64,000 nt of DNA from Gp7-AA6 sp036395755 (GTDB lineage: Bacteria; Acidobacteriota; Thermoanaerobaculia; UBA5066; Gp7-AA6), in the NCBI GenBank assembly GCA_036395755.1, contig DASWCZ010000058.1, positions 1-64,000 on the forward strand, given 5' to 3'. The position numbers and the translations under genes were made by a program. Below the pieces are notes generated by a model. That model saw only the letters and a list, made by a program, of their open reading frames with translations, was not told the origin of the DNA and did not search any database. This document shows positions 11,701 to 19,064 of the stretch, one piece after another; the first letter of the stretch is position 1, and each line of letters opens with the position of its first letter.

Positions 11701-12744
11701 CCGCGATGCGGTCAGTGACAGAGCCGAGAGCATCAACGCCGCCAGGCCTCCCACGCGAGGCAGAGAAAGAAGGGACTCGCCGAGCGGAGCTCCGAGCTCC
11801 GGCGTCTCGAGGCCGCTCGCCGCATAGAGGCCGACCGCGAGGAGAAGGTAACCGGCGAGAGGAGCCAGGCGATGGCGGTCGGAAATCGGACCACCCGCGA
11901 GGGCCGGCAGCGTAAAAGGCAGGACGACCCAACCGAGTGAGAGCGCCGCGACCGTGCCGGACGGCAGGGAGTCGATTCCGCCGAAGCGGGTCTCGACCGC
12001 GAGGAACGCGACCGCGAGCGAGACTCCGACGTGGAGCGGATCGTTCATCCGCCCCGCCAAGAGCGCACAGATCACGAGCACGAGACCGAAGGCGGCGTCG
12101 CGCGACCCGGGGTACTCGATCGGAGCGGCCGCTCGCCGGACCGCGACGAGCACGGCGCCGGAGCGATCGGTCAAGAGAGGGGATCCGCCTTGCGCGGCCG
12201 GACGCCAGGTGGCGGACGCGCCGAGAACACCGAGCGCGCGGGCGAAGTCCGGCGCGTCGACCGGAAACGAGCGCGAGGAGTAGACGAGTCCGGAGAACCC
12301 GCCCTCCCCCACCGGTTTTCGCTGCACGACGACGACCCGGGTCGCCGACCAGCGGACGGCGAGCCCGCCGGAGGAAAACTCCAGGCCTCCGAGCGGCGGT
12401 GCATCTCCCCACCACGCGTGAATGTTTCCGGACGGATCAGTCAGCGCGAGGCCGGAGCCGGGCGGTGCGTTCGCGAGAGCATGACCCGCCGCGGTAAAGA
12501 GCGCCAGGCGGTTGACGGCGATCCCCCCACCTTCCAGCGACCGCACCACGTCCCGCTGCGATTGGAAGTCGGCGGCCCGCCGGGCGAGCTCCTCGACGGC
12601 CTTCTCGAATGCGCTCTTGAGCGCGGCTGGAGGCTCGGAGCTCGCCGCCTGTCCGATCGGAAGCGACAGGCGGCCGCCCAGGAAGAGGAGGAGAGGCGAG
12701 ACGACGAGCGCCGCCGCGAGCGGGGCGCGCAGGCGGCGGATCAC
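8782..12744 (-). CDS. Giant NtrY-like membrane sensor histidine kinase
   Basis: 1320 residues from a GTG at 12742-12744 overlapping the hutU stop (GTGA). In order there is one N-terminal membrane helix, an extracytoplasmic region to about 235, a block of about eight helices (about 240-510), a second extracytoplasmic region, further helices near 740 and 790 flanking a third periplasmic segment, and a helix running into a HAMP-like ARPVADLVEGTRAVARG. A PAS-like segment (LTAGVVAYRADGGVLLANPAA) and the kinase core complete it. Core motifs are HEIKNPLTP (phospho-acceptor His about 1101), NLIGNAVDAL, DDTGPGVP and GGTGLGLAIAKKI. HEIKNPLTP with a PAS resembles NtrY. No response regulator is adjacent in the window. 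Confidence 0.93.
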   Translation of the reverse strand: MIRRLRAPLAAALVVSPLLLFLGGRLSLPIGQAASSEPPAALKSAFEKAVEELARRAADFQSQRDVVRSLEGGGIAVNRLALFTAAGHALANAPPGSGLALTDPSGNIHAWWGDAPPLGGLEFSSGGLAVRWSATRVVVVQRKPVGEGGFSGLVYSSRSFPVDAPDFARALGVLGASATWRPAAQGGSPLLTDRSGAVLVAVRRAAAPIEYPGSRDAAFGLVLVICALLAGRMNDPLHVGVSLAVAFLAVETRFGGIDSLPSGTVAALSLGWVVLPFTLPALAGGPISDRHRLAPLAGYLLLAVGLYAASGLETPELGAPLGESLLSLPRVGGLAALMLSALSLTASRREAESRGRTWITAALAFTAAAIVMSLAAVVPSDWYRVAVFAAAAVALELWSRAVGEARTTETFGATRLLVGSTLLVVLAASPLNEQDRARDAYRTAAAIRLPDPSRVSAGAVLAAHLAVERLSRTDLATELPAPIDRTDISDLAYRLWREAEEKLRQPPLTTYEVFDPAGVSRSRFSLIPETEVSPSDTRPTEARIDRHRVAILHRAVALGNGGAPWGRVELEVADWPTWDPLPPRIEVYRRLVLGTAADVENEERVRPFLASYAPDGSPREEGPPLPPDAIEKLRHGKSAVRIRLPYRGSELFGEVRSLPEGFQLVAIPVPDLLGRALTAALLVPGILVLYLLVGGLVLWKFAATPSAMRREILPRGLRTFRGRLVGLFVVGVMIPLLAVTFFLRSAIETRSVRDTLDHARTGLETARRVLDDYLPSATAGRGRLGLLDDALLGWLANAVSYDLSVYAPDGRLVATSRRDLYDAGLLPDRVPAVIYRAIGLSGARQQIGSRIVGGGSFEEMTTALTALPGVPGVRSPGLLSVLLLPQQRIAEAEAAQLTAAVSAFSLLVFLISAAVAGRLALRVARPVADLVEGTRAVARGNFAPSLAEPPDEELKELVRAFLSMSRSLKEHTDALSREKERLATLLAHLTAGVVAYRADGGVLLANPAAATLGGGSAEGATLEDVFPGERMAEVRKTLLRFTDTSVTAEVEPRAGERWRIVTVPLPVGGEGALMAVIEDVSEVVRSNRLAAWAEMARIIAHEIKNPLTPIRLSVEHLREVWRRSGGRTPEFERVLEECVSNVLRQTEELKRAASEFSDYARLPRPEMGPTDVARVIRDSAAAFAGAPGVRWSVDADPELLAEADPRLLARVISNLIGNAVDALASGGGEIRLSVERAEGRIVVTVDDTGPGVPARILPRLFDPYFSAKSGGTGLGLAIAKKIVEEHGGTIAAENRKGGGFRVRFELPEAAATREAPVASS

Positions 12745-14408
12745 CGGAGGAAAGGCAGCTCCACTCCGCGCTCCTTCGCCGTCGCGATCGCCTCGGGATA
12801 TCCGGCGTCCGCGTGTCGCATCACACCGGTTCCGGGATCCGCCGTCAGCACGCGGCGGAGTCGCCGCTCGGCTCCAGCGGTCCCGTCGGCGACCACCACC
12901 ATTCCCGCGTGGATCGAATAACCGATCCCGACTCCTCCGCCGTGGTGGACGGAGACCCAGGTCGCGCCGCAGGCGGTGTTGACCAGGGCGTTCAAGATCG
13001 GCCAGTCGGCGATCGCGTCCGATCCGTCGCGCATGCCCTCGGTCTCCCGGTTGGGCGACGCGACCGAACCGGCGTCCAAATGGTCGCGCCCGATCACGAT
13101 GGGCGCCCGGACCTTTCCCCGGCGCACGAGATCGTTGAAGAGGAGACCGGCGCGGGCTCTCTCTCCGTACCCGAGCCAGCAGATCCGCGCGGGCAGGCCC
13201 TGGAAGAGGACGCGCTCCTCGGCCATCCGGAGCCACCGCGCGAGCGCAGCGTTCTGCGGGAAGAGCTCTAAGAGAGCGCGGTCGGTCGTACGGATGTCCT
13301 CCGGCTCCCCGGAGAGCGCCGCCCAGCGGAACGGGCCTTTGCCTTCGCAGAAGAGCGGCCGGATGTAGAGAGGGACGAAACCCTGGATCTCGAAGGCGTC
13401 CTCCACGCCCGCTTTCTTCGCCTGGCCGCGCAGGTTGTTGCCGTAATCGAACACGACGGCGCCGCGGCGCTTCATCTCGAGGATCGCGCGCACGTGCGCG
13501 GCCATCGTCTCGTAGGCGCGGCAGACGTAGAGATCGGGATCGCGCCGGCGCAGATCCGAGGGATCCTCACCCGGTCGCACGACGGGAACGTAGCCTTGGA
13601 GCTCGTCGTGCGCGGAGGTCTGGTCCGTCACGAGGTCCGGAACGATTCCGCGCGCAATCAGCCGTTCCAGGAGCTCGACCGCGTTCGCGCGCACGCCGAT
13701 CGAGGTCGCGTCGCGCCGGTCCCGAGCGGCCAAGGCCATGTCGATCGCGGAGTCGAGAGAGTCTTCGCGGCGGTCGAGGTAGCGGGTCGCGAGCCGCCGC
13801 TCGATGCGCTCCCCCTCCACTTCGGCGACGAGGGCCGTCGCGCCGTTCATCGTCGCGGCGAGCGGCTGCGCGCCCCCCATTCCTCCGAGACCCGCGGTGA
13901 CGAGCAGGCGCCCGGAGAGGTCGCCGCCGAACTCTCTCTCCCCGGCGGCGGCGAAGGTCTCGAACGTGCCCTGCAGGATTCCCTGCGTCCCGATGTAGAT
14001 CCAGGAACCGGCCGTCATCTGACCGTACATGGTCAGGCCTGCAGCCTCCAGCCGCCGGAACTCGTCGCCGGTCGCCCACGCGGGAACGAGAAGAGCGTTC
14101 GCGATCAATACGCGCGGGGCGTCCTCATGCGTTTCGAAGACGCCCACGGCCTTGCCGGACTGTACGAGGAGGGTCTCGCGCGAGGAGAGACGCTTCAGGC
14201 TCGCGACGATCGCGTCGAAGCATTCCCAGTTGCGCGCCGCCTTCCCCGTGCCGCCGTAGACGATCAGGTCGCCGGGCTTCTCGGCCACCTCCGGGTCGAG
14301 ATTGTTCTCGAGCATCCGGAGAGCGGCTTCCTGGGGCCATCCGGAGCATCGCAGCCCGGTTCCCCGCGCGGCGCGGACGACGCGGGGACCCGAAACGACG
14401 GCAGGCAC
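12741..14408 (-). CDS. hutU: Urocanate hydratase
   Basis: 555 residues, matching the usual length. It hydrates urocanate to imidazolone propionate, the second step of histidine degradation, using tightly bound NAD+. Visible motifs are YGGTGKAARNWECF (near residue 50), GLGGMGGAQPLAATMNGA, DQTSAHD, RICWLGYGER and CGATWVSVHHGGGVG. The start is GTG at 14406-14408, 23 nt after the hutH stop; an open frame further upstream lies inside hutH and was rejected. No Shine-Dalgarno is obvious, consistent with translational coupling to hutH. Confidence 0.97.
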   Translation of the reverse strand: MPAVVSGPRVVRAARGTGLRCSGWPQEAALRMLENNLDPEVAEKPGDLIVYGGTGKAARNWECFDAIVASLKRLSSRETLLVQSGKAVGVFETHEDAPRVLIANALLVPAWATGDEFRRLEAAGLTMYGQMTAGSWIYIGTQGILQGTFETFAAAGEREFGGDLSGRLLVTAGLGGMGGAQPLAATMNGATALVAEVEGERIERRLATRYLDRREDSLDSAIDMALAARDRRDATSIGVRANAVELLERLIARGIVPDLVTDQTSAHDELQGYVPVVRPGEDPSDLRRRDPDLYVCRAYETMAAHVRAILEMKRRGAVVFDYGNNLRGQAKKAGVEDAFEIQGFVPLYIRPLFCEGKGPFRWAALSGEPEDIRTTDRALLELFPQNAALARWLRMAEERVLFQGLPARICWLGYGERARAGLLFNDLVRRGKVRAPIVIGRDHLDAGSVASPNRETEGMRDGSDAIADWPILNALVNTACGATWVSVHHGGGVGIGYSIHAGMVVVADGTAGAERRLRRVLTADPGTGVMRHADAGYPEAIATAKERGVELPFLR

Positions 14409-14431
14409 GGAGGAATTATAGGCGCCGGTAC

Positions 14432-15949
14432 TTATTCGAGGTCCGCGATCGCTCCGGACATCGCATCGCTCTCCAGGAAGGTCCTCGCGGCGGCGAGATC
14501 GGGAGCGAGCTCGCGGTCCGCGGTCCACGGCCGGACGACCCGCCGGAAGGAGCGCCGGATTCGCTCGATCGGAGCAGAAGGCGAAAGCGGGCGAAGGAAC
14601 TCCATCGCCTGGAACGCGACGGTCAACTCGATCGAGAGCACGAGGGCCAGGTTCTCGACGAGGGCGGCGAGCTTGCGCGCCGCGATCGGCGACATCGAGA
14701 CGTGATCTTCCTTCGCCGCGGAAGTCGGGATCGAGTCGACCGACGCGGGATGCGCAAGAGTCTTGCACTCCGAGACGAGCGCCGCCGCGGTCACCTGCGC
14801 CATCATGAGCCCGGAGTGAACGCCGCCTTCTTCGACGAGGAATGCCGGGAGGTCCGAGAGCGCGGGGTTGACGAGCTTCTCGATCCGGCGCTCAGAGATC
14901 GAGGCGAGGTCCGCGGCCGCGATCGCCGCGTAGTCGAGGACGAGGCCGACCGGCGCGCCGTGAAAGTTCCCGCCGGAAACGACGTCGCCGCTCTTCGCGA
15001 AGACGAGCGGGTTGTCGGTCGCGCTGTTCATCTCGCGCTCGAGGACTTCGCGTGCATGCGCAAACGCGTCGCGCGCGGCGCCGTGAACCTGGGGCATGCA
15101 TCGCAGCGCGTAGTTGTCCTGGACCTTCCCGCAACCGCGATGCGACTCCCGGATCCCGCTCCCGGCGAGGAGCTCGCGCAGGTTGCGAGCGCTCGCGATG
15201 GCACCGGGGTGAGGGCGCGCGCCGATCACGCGCGGATCGAACGCAGCGTCGGATCCGCGGGCCGCGTCGAGCGAAGCCGCGCCTGCCAGGTCGGCGATCC
15301 GGGAGAGCCGGATCGCGCCGAAAAGCGCCAGCCCGCCGACGGCGACCGACATCTGGACGCCATTCACGAGCGCCAGGCCCTCCTTGGCCTGGAGCGCGAC
15401 CGGTTGGATGCCGGCCTCTTTGAGCGCGCGGGCGGCGCGGAGGACGCGGCCCCGCCGGCGGACGAGGCCCTCTCCCGTCAGGCCGAGCGCGAGATGCGCG
15501 AGCGGAGCCAGGTCGCCGGAGGCGCCGACGGAACCCTTTTCGGGAACGAGCGGGAGAACGTCCGCCGCGAGCAGGTCGAGGAGCCGCTCCACGGTCGAGA
15601 CGCGGATGCCCGACCGTCCCTGTGCGAGCGCGTTCGCCCGCAAAGCGATCATCGCCCGCACCGCTTCGTCGGAAAGAGGATTTCCAACCCCGGCGGCGTG
15701 GCTTCGGATGAGGTTCTGCTGGAGCTCGAGCAGCCGGTCGCGCGGGACGGTCACCTCGGCGAAACGTCCGAAGCCCGTCGTGATCCCGTAGACGCGATCA
15801 CCCCGCTCGACCGCGCGCTCGATCGTCTTACGGGAAGCGGACATCGCGCGCCGCGCCGCGGGGGCGAGCGCGACGCGGACCCGCCGGTGGGCGACGTCCT
15901 CGAGGTCGGAGAGGGTCATGCCGCTCCCGGACAGGAGGAGGCGTTTCAC
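14432..15949 (-). CDS. hutH: Histidine ammonia-lyase
   Basis: 505 residues. It converts histidine to trans-urocanate. The MIO prosthetic group forms from Ala-Ser-Gly at 143-145 within GSVGASGDLAPLAHL. Other family blocks are YGITTGFG near 54 and SATDNPLVF in the C-terminal half. The GTG at 15947-15949 is preferred because the first 20 residues align with other HutH N-termini; an ATG at 15919 is the alternative. It heads the run hutH-hutU-kinase-lipoprotein and diverges from purA over 39 bp. hutI and hutG are not in this window. Confidence 0.97.
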   Translation of the reverse strand: MKRLLLSGSGMTLSDLEDVAHRRVRVALAPAARRAMSASRKTIERAVERGDRVYGITTGFGRFAEVTVPRDRLLELQQNLIRSHAAGVGNPLSDEAVRAMIALRANALAQGRSGIRVSTVERLLDLLAADVLPLVPEKGSVGASGDLAPLAHLALGLTGEGLVRRRGRVLRAARALKEAGIQPVALQAKEGLALVNGVQMSVAVGGLALFGAIRLSRIADLAGAASLDAARGSDAAFDPRVIGARPHPGAIASARNLRELLAGSGIRESHRGCGKVQDNYALRCMPQVHGAARDAFAHAREVLEREMNSATDNPLVFAKSGDVVSGGNFHGAPVGLVLDYAAIAAADLASISERRIEKLVNPALSDLPAFLVEEGGVHSGLMMAQVTAAALVSECKTLAHPASVDSIPTSAAKEDHVSMSPIAARKLAALVENLALVLSIELTVAFQAMEFLRPLSPSAPIERIRRSFRRVVRPWTADRELAPDLAAARTFLESDAMSGAIADLE

Positions 15950-15988
15950 GGCGTGAAGCTATCAGCTCTCACCTGATACCTTTCCCGC

Positions 15989-17305
15989 GTGAAAGTCGCG
16001 GCCGTCCTCGGGGGGCAGTGGGGCGACGAGGGAAAGGGGAAGGTCGTCGATCTGCTCGCCGACCGCTTCCAGGTCGTGGCGCGCTACCACGGCGGGCACA
16101 ACGCGGGACACACCGTCAAGTTCGGCGACCGGCACTTCGCGCTCCACCTCCTTCCCGCGGGAATCGTCCGGGGAACGACGTCGGTGATCGGGCCCGGCGT
16201 GGTCGTGGACCCCGATGCGCTCCTGGCGGAGATCGATTCGGTTGCCGCCGCAGGCATCGCGGTCGAAGGTCGCCTCCTCCTCTCCGACCGCGCGCCGCTC
16301 ATCCTCCCGTGGCATCGGCTATTGGACGCGGCGCGAGAGAACTCCGCGGGCGCCGCGAGAATCGGTACGACGTTGCGCGGAATCGGTCCTGCGTACGAGT
16401 CCGTAGCCTCCCGAAGGGCGATTCGCGTGGCCGATCTTGGCCGCCCCGATATCCTACGGGATCGGCTCGACGCCGCTCACGCGGAGCTCGGGAAACTGCT
16501 GGCGAGTCTCGGGATCGAAGACGTGCCGGCGCCGGCCGGCGTATTCGACTCCCTTCTTCGCGCCACGAAGAGACTGCGCCCTCACGTCACCGACACCGGG
16601 AGGTGGCTTCGCGATCATCTCGCGGGGGGCGGGACGCTTCTCGCGGAGGGAGCGCATGGCGCCATGCTCGATGTTTCGGCGGGGACATTCCCGTACGTGA
16701 CCTCCTCCTGCTGTACGGCGGCGGGCGTCGCGGCGGGACTCCACATCGCCCCGCGAGCGCTCGAAGCGGCGATCGTCGTGTTGAAGGCTTACACGACGCG
16801 CGTCGGCGAAGGCCCCTTTCCGACGGAGCTCACCGACGCGACCGGCGAATTGCTTCGATCGCGCGGCAACGAGTTCGGGACGTCGACGGGACGGCCGCGC
16901 CGGACCGGGTGGTTCGATGCGGTCGTCGCGCGGACGGCCGTGCAGCTTTCCGGGGCTGATGCGGTCGCCATCACGAAACTCGACGTGTTGGACGACCTGG
17001 ACGAGATTCCCGTGTGCGTTTCGTACACGCTCGACGGCCGCGAGATCTCCGACGTTCCGGCGCTCGTCGAAGACGTCGCGCGCGTCCGGCCTCGGCTGGA
17101 GCGGCTTCCCGGCTGGAAAACGAAGACGACCGCCGTCACGCGTTTCCCCGATCTCCCGGCCGCCGCGAAGCGCTACGTGCGGTTTCTCGAAGAGCGCTGC
17201 GGGGCACCAGCCTGCCTGATCTCGACGGGCCCGCGGCGGGAGGAGACGATCTGGCGCGAGGACCAGGAGTTCGTGAGAGAGCTCCCCGCTGTGCGCGGCG
17301 CGTAG
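15989..17305 (+). CDS. purA: Adenylosuccinate synthetase
   Basis: 438 residues, GTG start. It joins IMP and aspartate with GTP in AMP synthesis. The P-loop/catalytic block GGQWGDEGKGKVVD begins at residue 8, followed by HNAGHT near 37, IGTTLRGIGPAYE near 125, and AKK/RTGWFD-type blocks. The C-terminal ISTGPRREETI is the usual GTP base-binding region. It is monocistronic by appearance, with a 64-nt gap to the next gene. Confidence 0.97.
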   Translation: MKVAAVLGGQWGDEGKGKVVDLLADRFQVVARYHGGHNAGHTVKFGDRHFALHLLPAGIVRGTTSVIGPGVVVDPDALLAEIDSVAAAGIAVEGRLLLSDRAPLILPWHRLLDAARENSAGAARIGTTLRGIGPAYESVASRRAIRVADLGRPDILRDRLDAAHAELGKLLASLGIEDVPAPAGVFDSLLRATKRLRPHVTDTGRWLRDHLAGGGTLLAEGAHGAMLDVSAGTFPYVTSSCCTAAGVAAGLHIAPRALEAAIVVLKAYTTRVGEGPFPTELTDATGELLRSRGNEFGTSTGRPRRTGWFDAVVARTAVQLSGADAVAITKLDVLDDLDEIPVCVSYTLDGREISDVPALVEDVARVRPRLERLPGWKTKTTAVTRFPDLPAAAKRYVRFLEERCGAPACLISTGPRREETIWREDQEFVRELPAVRGA

Positions 17306-17369
17306 GCTCTTTATACCGCGGCGTCCGATGATAGCCTCGGCGCAGAGACTTCTCTCAAAGGAGGACTCG

Positions 17370-17870
17370 ATGAGAACAAGAAACGTCCTGGCGTTTGCGG
17401 CGTCACTCGTGCTGGCTGCGGCGGTTCTGGCGCAGGGATCCGGAGAGGCAAAGGCGAAGAAGGCTCCGAAGGCGGGGGCAAGCGAACCCGTCTTCGTGCC
17501 GGCCGGCGACTTGAAGTGGACTGATCTCGACCCCAAAGGTGCTCCGGGAGTCAAGATCGCGGATGTGTGGGGGAATCATACGAAGGGCGCCTACGGCGCG
17601 TTCATCAAGTTTCCGGCGGGATTCGCAGCTCCGCTCCACACGCACACCAACGCGATAAAGATCGTGACCGTGTCGGGCACGTTCATTCAGGGGCCGGAGG
17701 GAAAGCCCGAAGTCCGGCTGGGGCCCGGTTCTTACCTGAACCAGCCCGGCGATGGCTACCGACACACGACGAGCTGCGACGCGGCCTCGGAGTGCGTGTT
17801 CTTTGCCCAAAGCAACGGAAAGTTCGACCTCAAGCCGGTGCCGGCGGGGAAAGCGCCGGCGAAGAAGTAG
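17370..17870 (+). CDS. Secreted cupin-domain protein
   Basis: 166 residues from an ATG at 17370 after AAAGGAGG. The signal peptide (about 1-23) ends near VLAQG, followed by a Lys/Ala-rich linker. The single cupin domain has the first metal motif as PLHTHTNAIKIVTVSGTF and the second as GPGSYLNQPGDGYRHTTS. These supply His ligands to one metal site, as in ChrR-like or DUF4437-type cupins. A Cys pair (C..SEC) lies near residue 142. The substrate cannot be told from sequence. The tail is Lys/Pro/Ala-rich. It stands alone between purA and tRNA-Lys. Confidence 0.8.
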   Translation: MRTRNVLAFAASLVLAAAVLAQGSGEAKAKKAPKAGASEPVFVPAGDLKWTDLDPKGAPGVKIADVWGNHTKGAYGAFIKFPAGFAAPLHTHTNAIKIVTVSGTFIQGPEGKPEVRLGPGSYLNQPGDGYRHTTSCDAASECVFFAQSNGKFDLKPVPAGKAPAKK

Positions 17871-18088
17871 GGAGTCCGGGGGACGTCTGGCGCGCCGCGA
17901 AGATTCAGGCGGCAGAGACGAAACAGAGTCTCGCGGCGGTCGTCGTCGCCGCCCTCCGCCCACACCGGGCGGGAGCGAAGAAAACCCGGGCTTTCATGGT
18001 TCACTTTGCAGGTGCGGCGAGTCAGCACGTGGCAGCGCGGGTCTTCCGGACATCGCGCGACAAGCTCGGCGATTTGGTGCCTCTTTGA

Positions 18089-18164
18089 GGGCCGTTAGCT
18101 CAGTTGGTAGAGCATTGGCCTTTTAAGCCAGTGGTCGTGGGTTCGAGTCCCACACGGCCCACCA
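18089..18164 (+). tRNA. tRNA-Lys (anticodon TTT)
   Basis: A 76-nt cloverleaf. Acceptor GGGCCGT pairs with ACGGCCC, then A discriminator and an encoded CCA. The D arm is GCTC-AGTTGGTAGA-GAGC. The anticodon stem TTGGC/GCCAG (G-T/A-T pairs included) holds loop CTTTTAA with anticodon TTT at 18122-18124. The T arm is GTGGG-TTCGAGT-CCCAC. No companion tRNA is adjacent. Confidence 0.97.
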
Positions 18165-19064
18165 GTCTTTTCAAGGATTTGGCCGAAGAGGTCAGCGCTC
18201 CGCCTCCCAAAGTTACCGCGAAGTTACCGAGATCGGGACCCATTAACCGGACATCGCGATCGCCCAAATGGAGAGCGCCAGCGTGACCGCACTGATGACC
18301 ACGTTCACCGCTACCCGATAGCGAACAACCTGCGTCGATCCATAGGCTGATCTTTGAGCGGCCAAACCCGGGTTGACGGCGACAGCAAGATCGACGGACG
18401 CGCGGTCTCTGACCGCGGTTTTCATGCGTTGCAGCTGTCCACACCATCAGGATGCCTGATGCCAGGAGAGTCCACCAGACGAAACCACGCGCGGGCCAGA
18501 GACGGTACAGCGCGTACGCGGCGAGCGCGTAAATCAGATATCGAAATAGCCACCTCATTTGAGCCCTCCTACATGGTTACGCAGAATCGGCAGGACGTTT
18601 CGCTCGGATTCCGCGCCTCCCGGTAGGCCCGCGCCTTTCCCAGAGCCGAACACTTGCCCTCTTCCGAGGCGACGTCGTACCTCAAGAGAACCGAAACCGC
18701 GCTCCGGCGAGGCGGCCGCGCTGCTCTTGTGGCCGGGCTTGCTCCGACGACCCAAAGGGAAGTCGTCTTTCTCCACGCAGGCTGCGAGGAATTTACGGAG
18801 AATTTACCGACGGCCGCTGCTGAACCAACTAGCCTCGGCCTTTCACGACGCGTGCATCTTGACGACGGTCCCGATTCTGACGAAACCTAATCCACTACAA
18901 CGAGAAGTGCGACTGCGACGTCAGTCAGCCGGTCACGCCATGAGCGGCCCCTCGGAGAAAGAGTAGGCCCTGACGACGCGTAAGCCGGCGAAGTCACTTT
19001 GTGATCCACATCAACCCGCTGCCGTCAACGGGCTGAGATTCGTTGGTCTGCAAAAGGAGGAGAT
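18165..19064. other. 900-nt low-coding stretch after tRNA-Lys
   Basis: This segment is visibly less GC-rich than its neighbours and has no ORF with recognisable domains. Its only coding-like feature is the minus-strand membrane ORF pair at 18243-18558, entered separately. No integrase, transposase or terminal inverted repeat was seen. It ends with AAAGGAGGAGAT, the ribosome-binding site of the S74 gene. It could be relic DNA of an insertion next to the tRNA. Confidence 0.5.
18243..18558 (-). pseudogene. Small membrane protein, probably frameshifted or two overlapping mini-ORFs
   Basis: An ATG at 18556-18558 follows a strong AGGAGGG. It encodes two hydrophobic segments (LFRYLIYALAAYALYRLW and FVWWTLLASGILMVWTA). 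After about 45 codons this frame turns Arg/Cys-rich and reads antisense through tRNA-Lys, which is not credible. A second frame opens with ATG at 18425 and runs to 18243 (60 codons), ending in another hydrophobic helix (VAVNVVISAVTLALSIWAIA). The simplest reading is one three-helix protein broken near 18420-18430. Two translationally coupled small genes are also possible. Confidence 0.35.

Noticed and set aside
18100..18558. 152-codon minus-strand ORF ending in VGRVGLEPTTTGLKGQ...
   Set aside because: Its last third is the antisense of tRNA-Lys; the GRVGLEPTT string is a well-known tRNA-shadow artefact. Only the first part may be coding.
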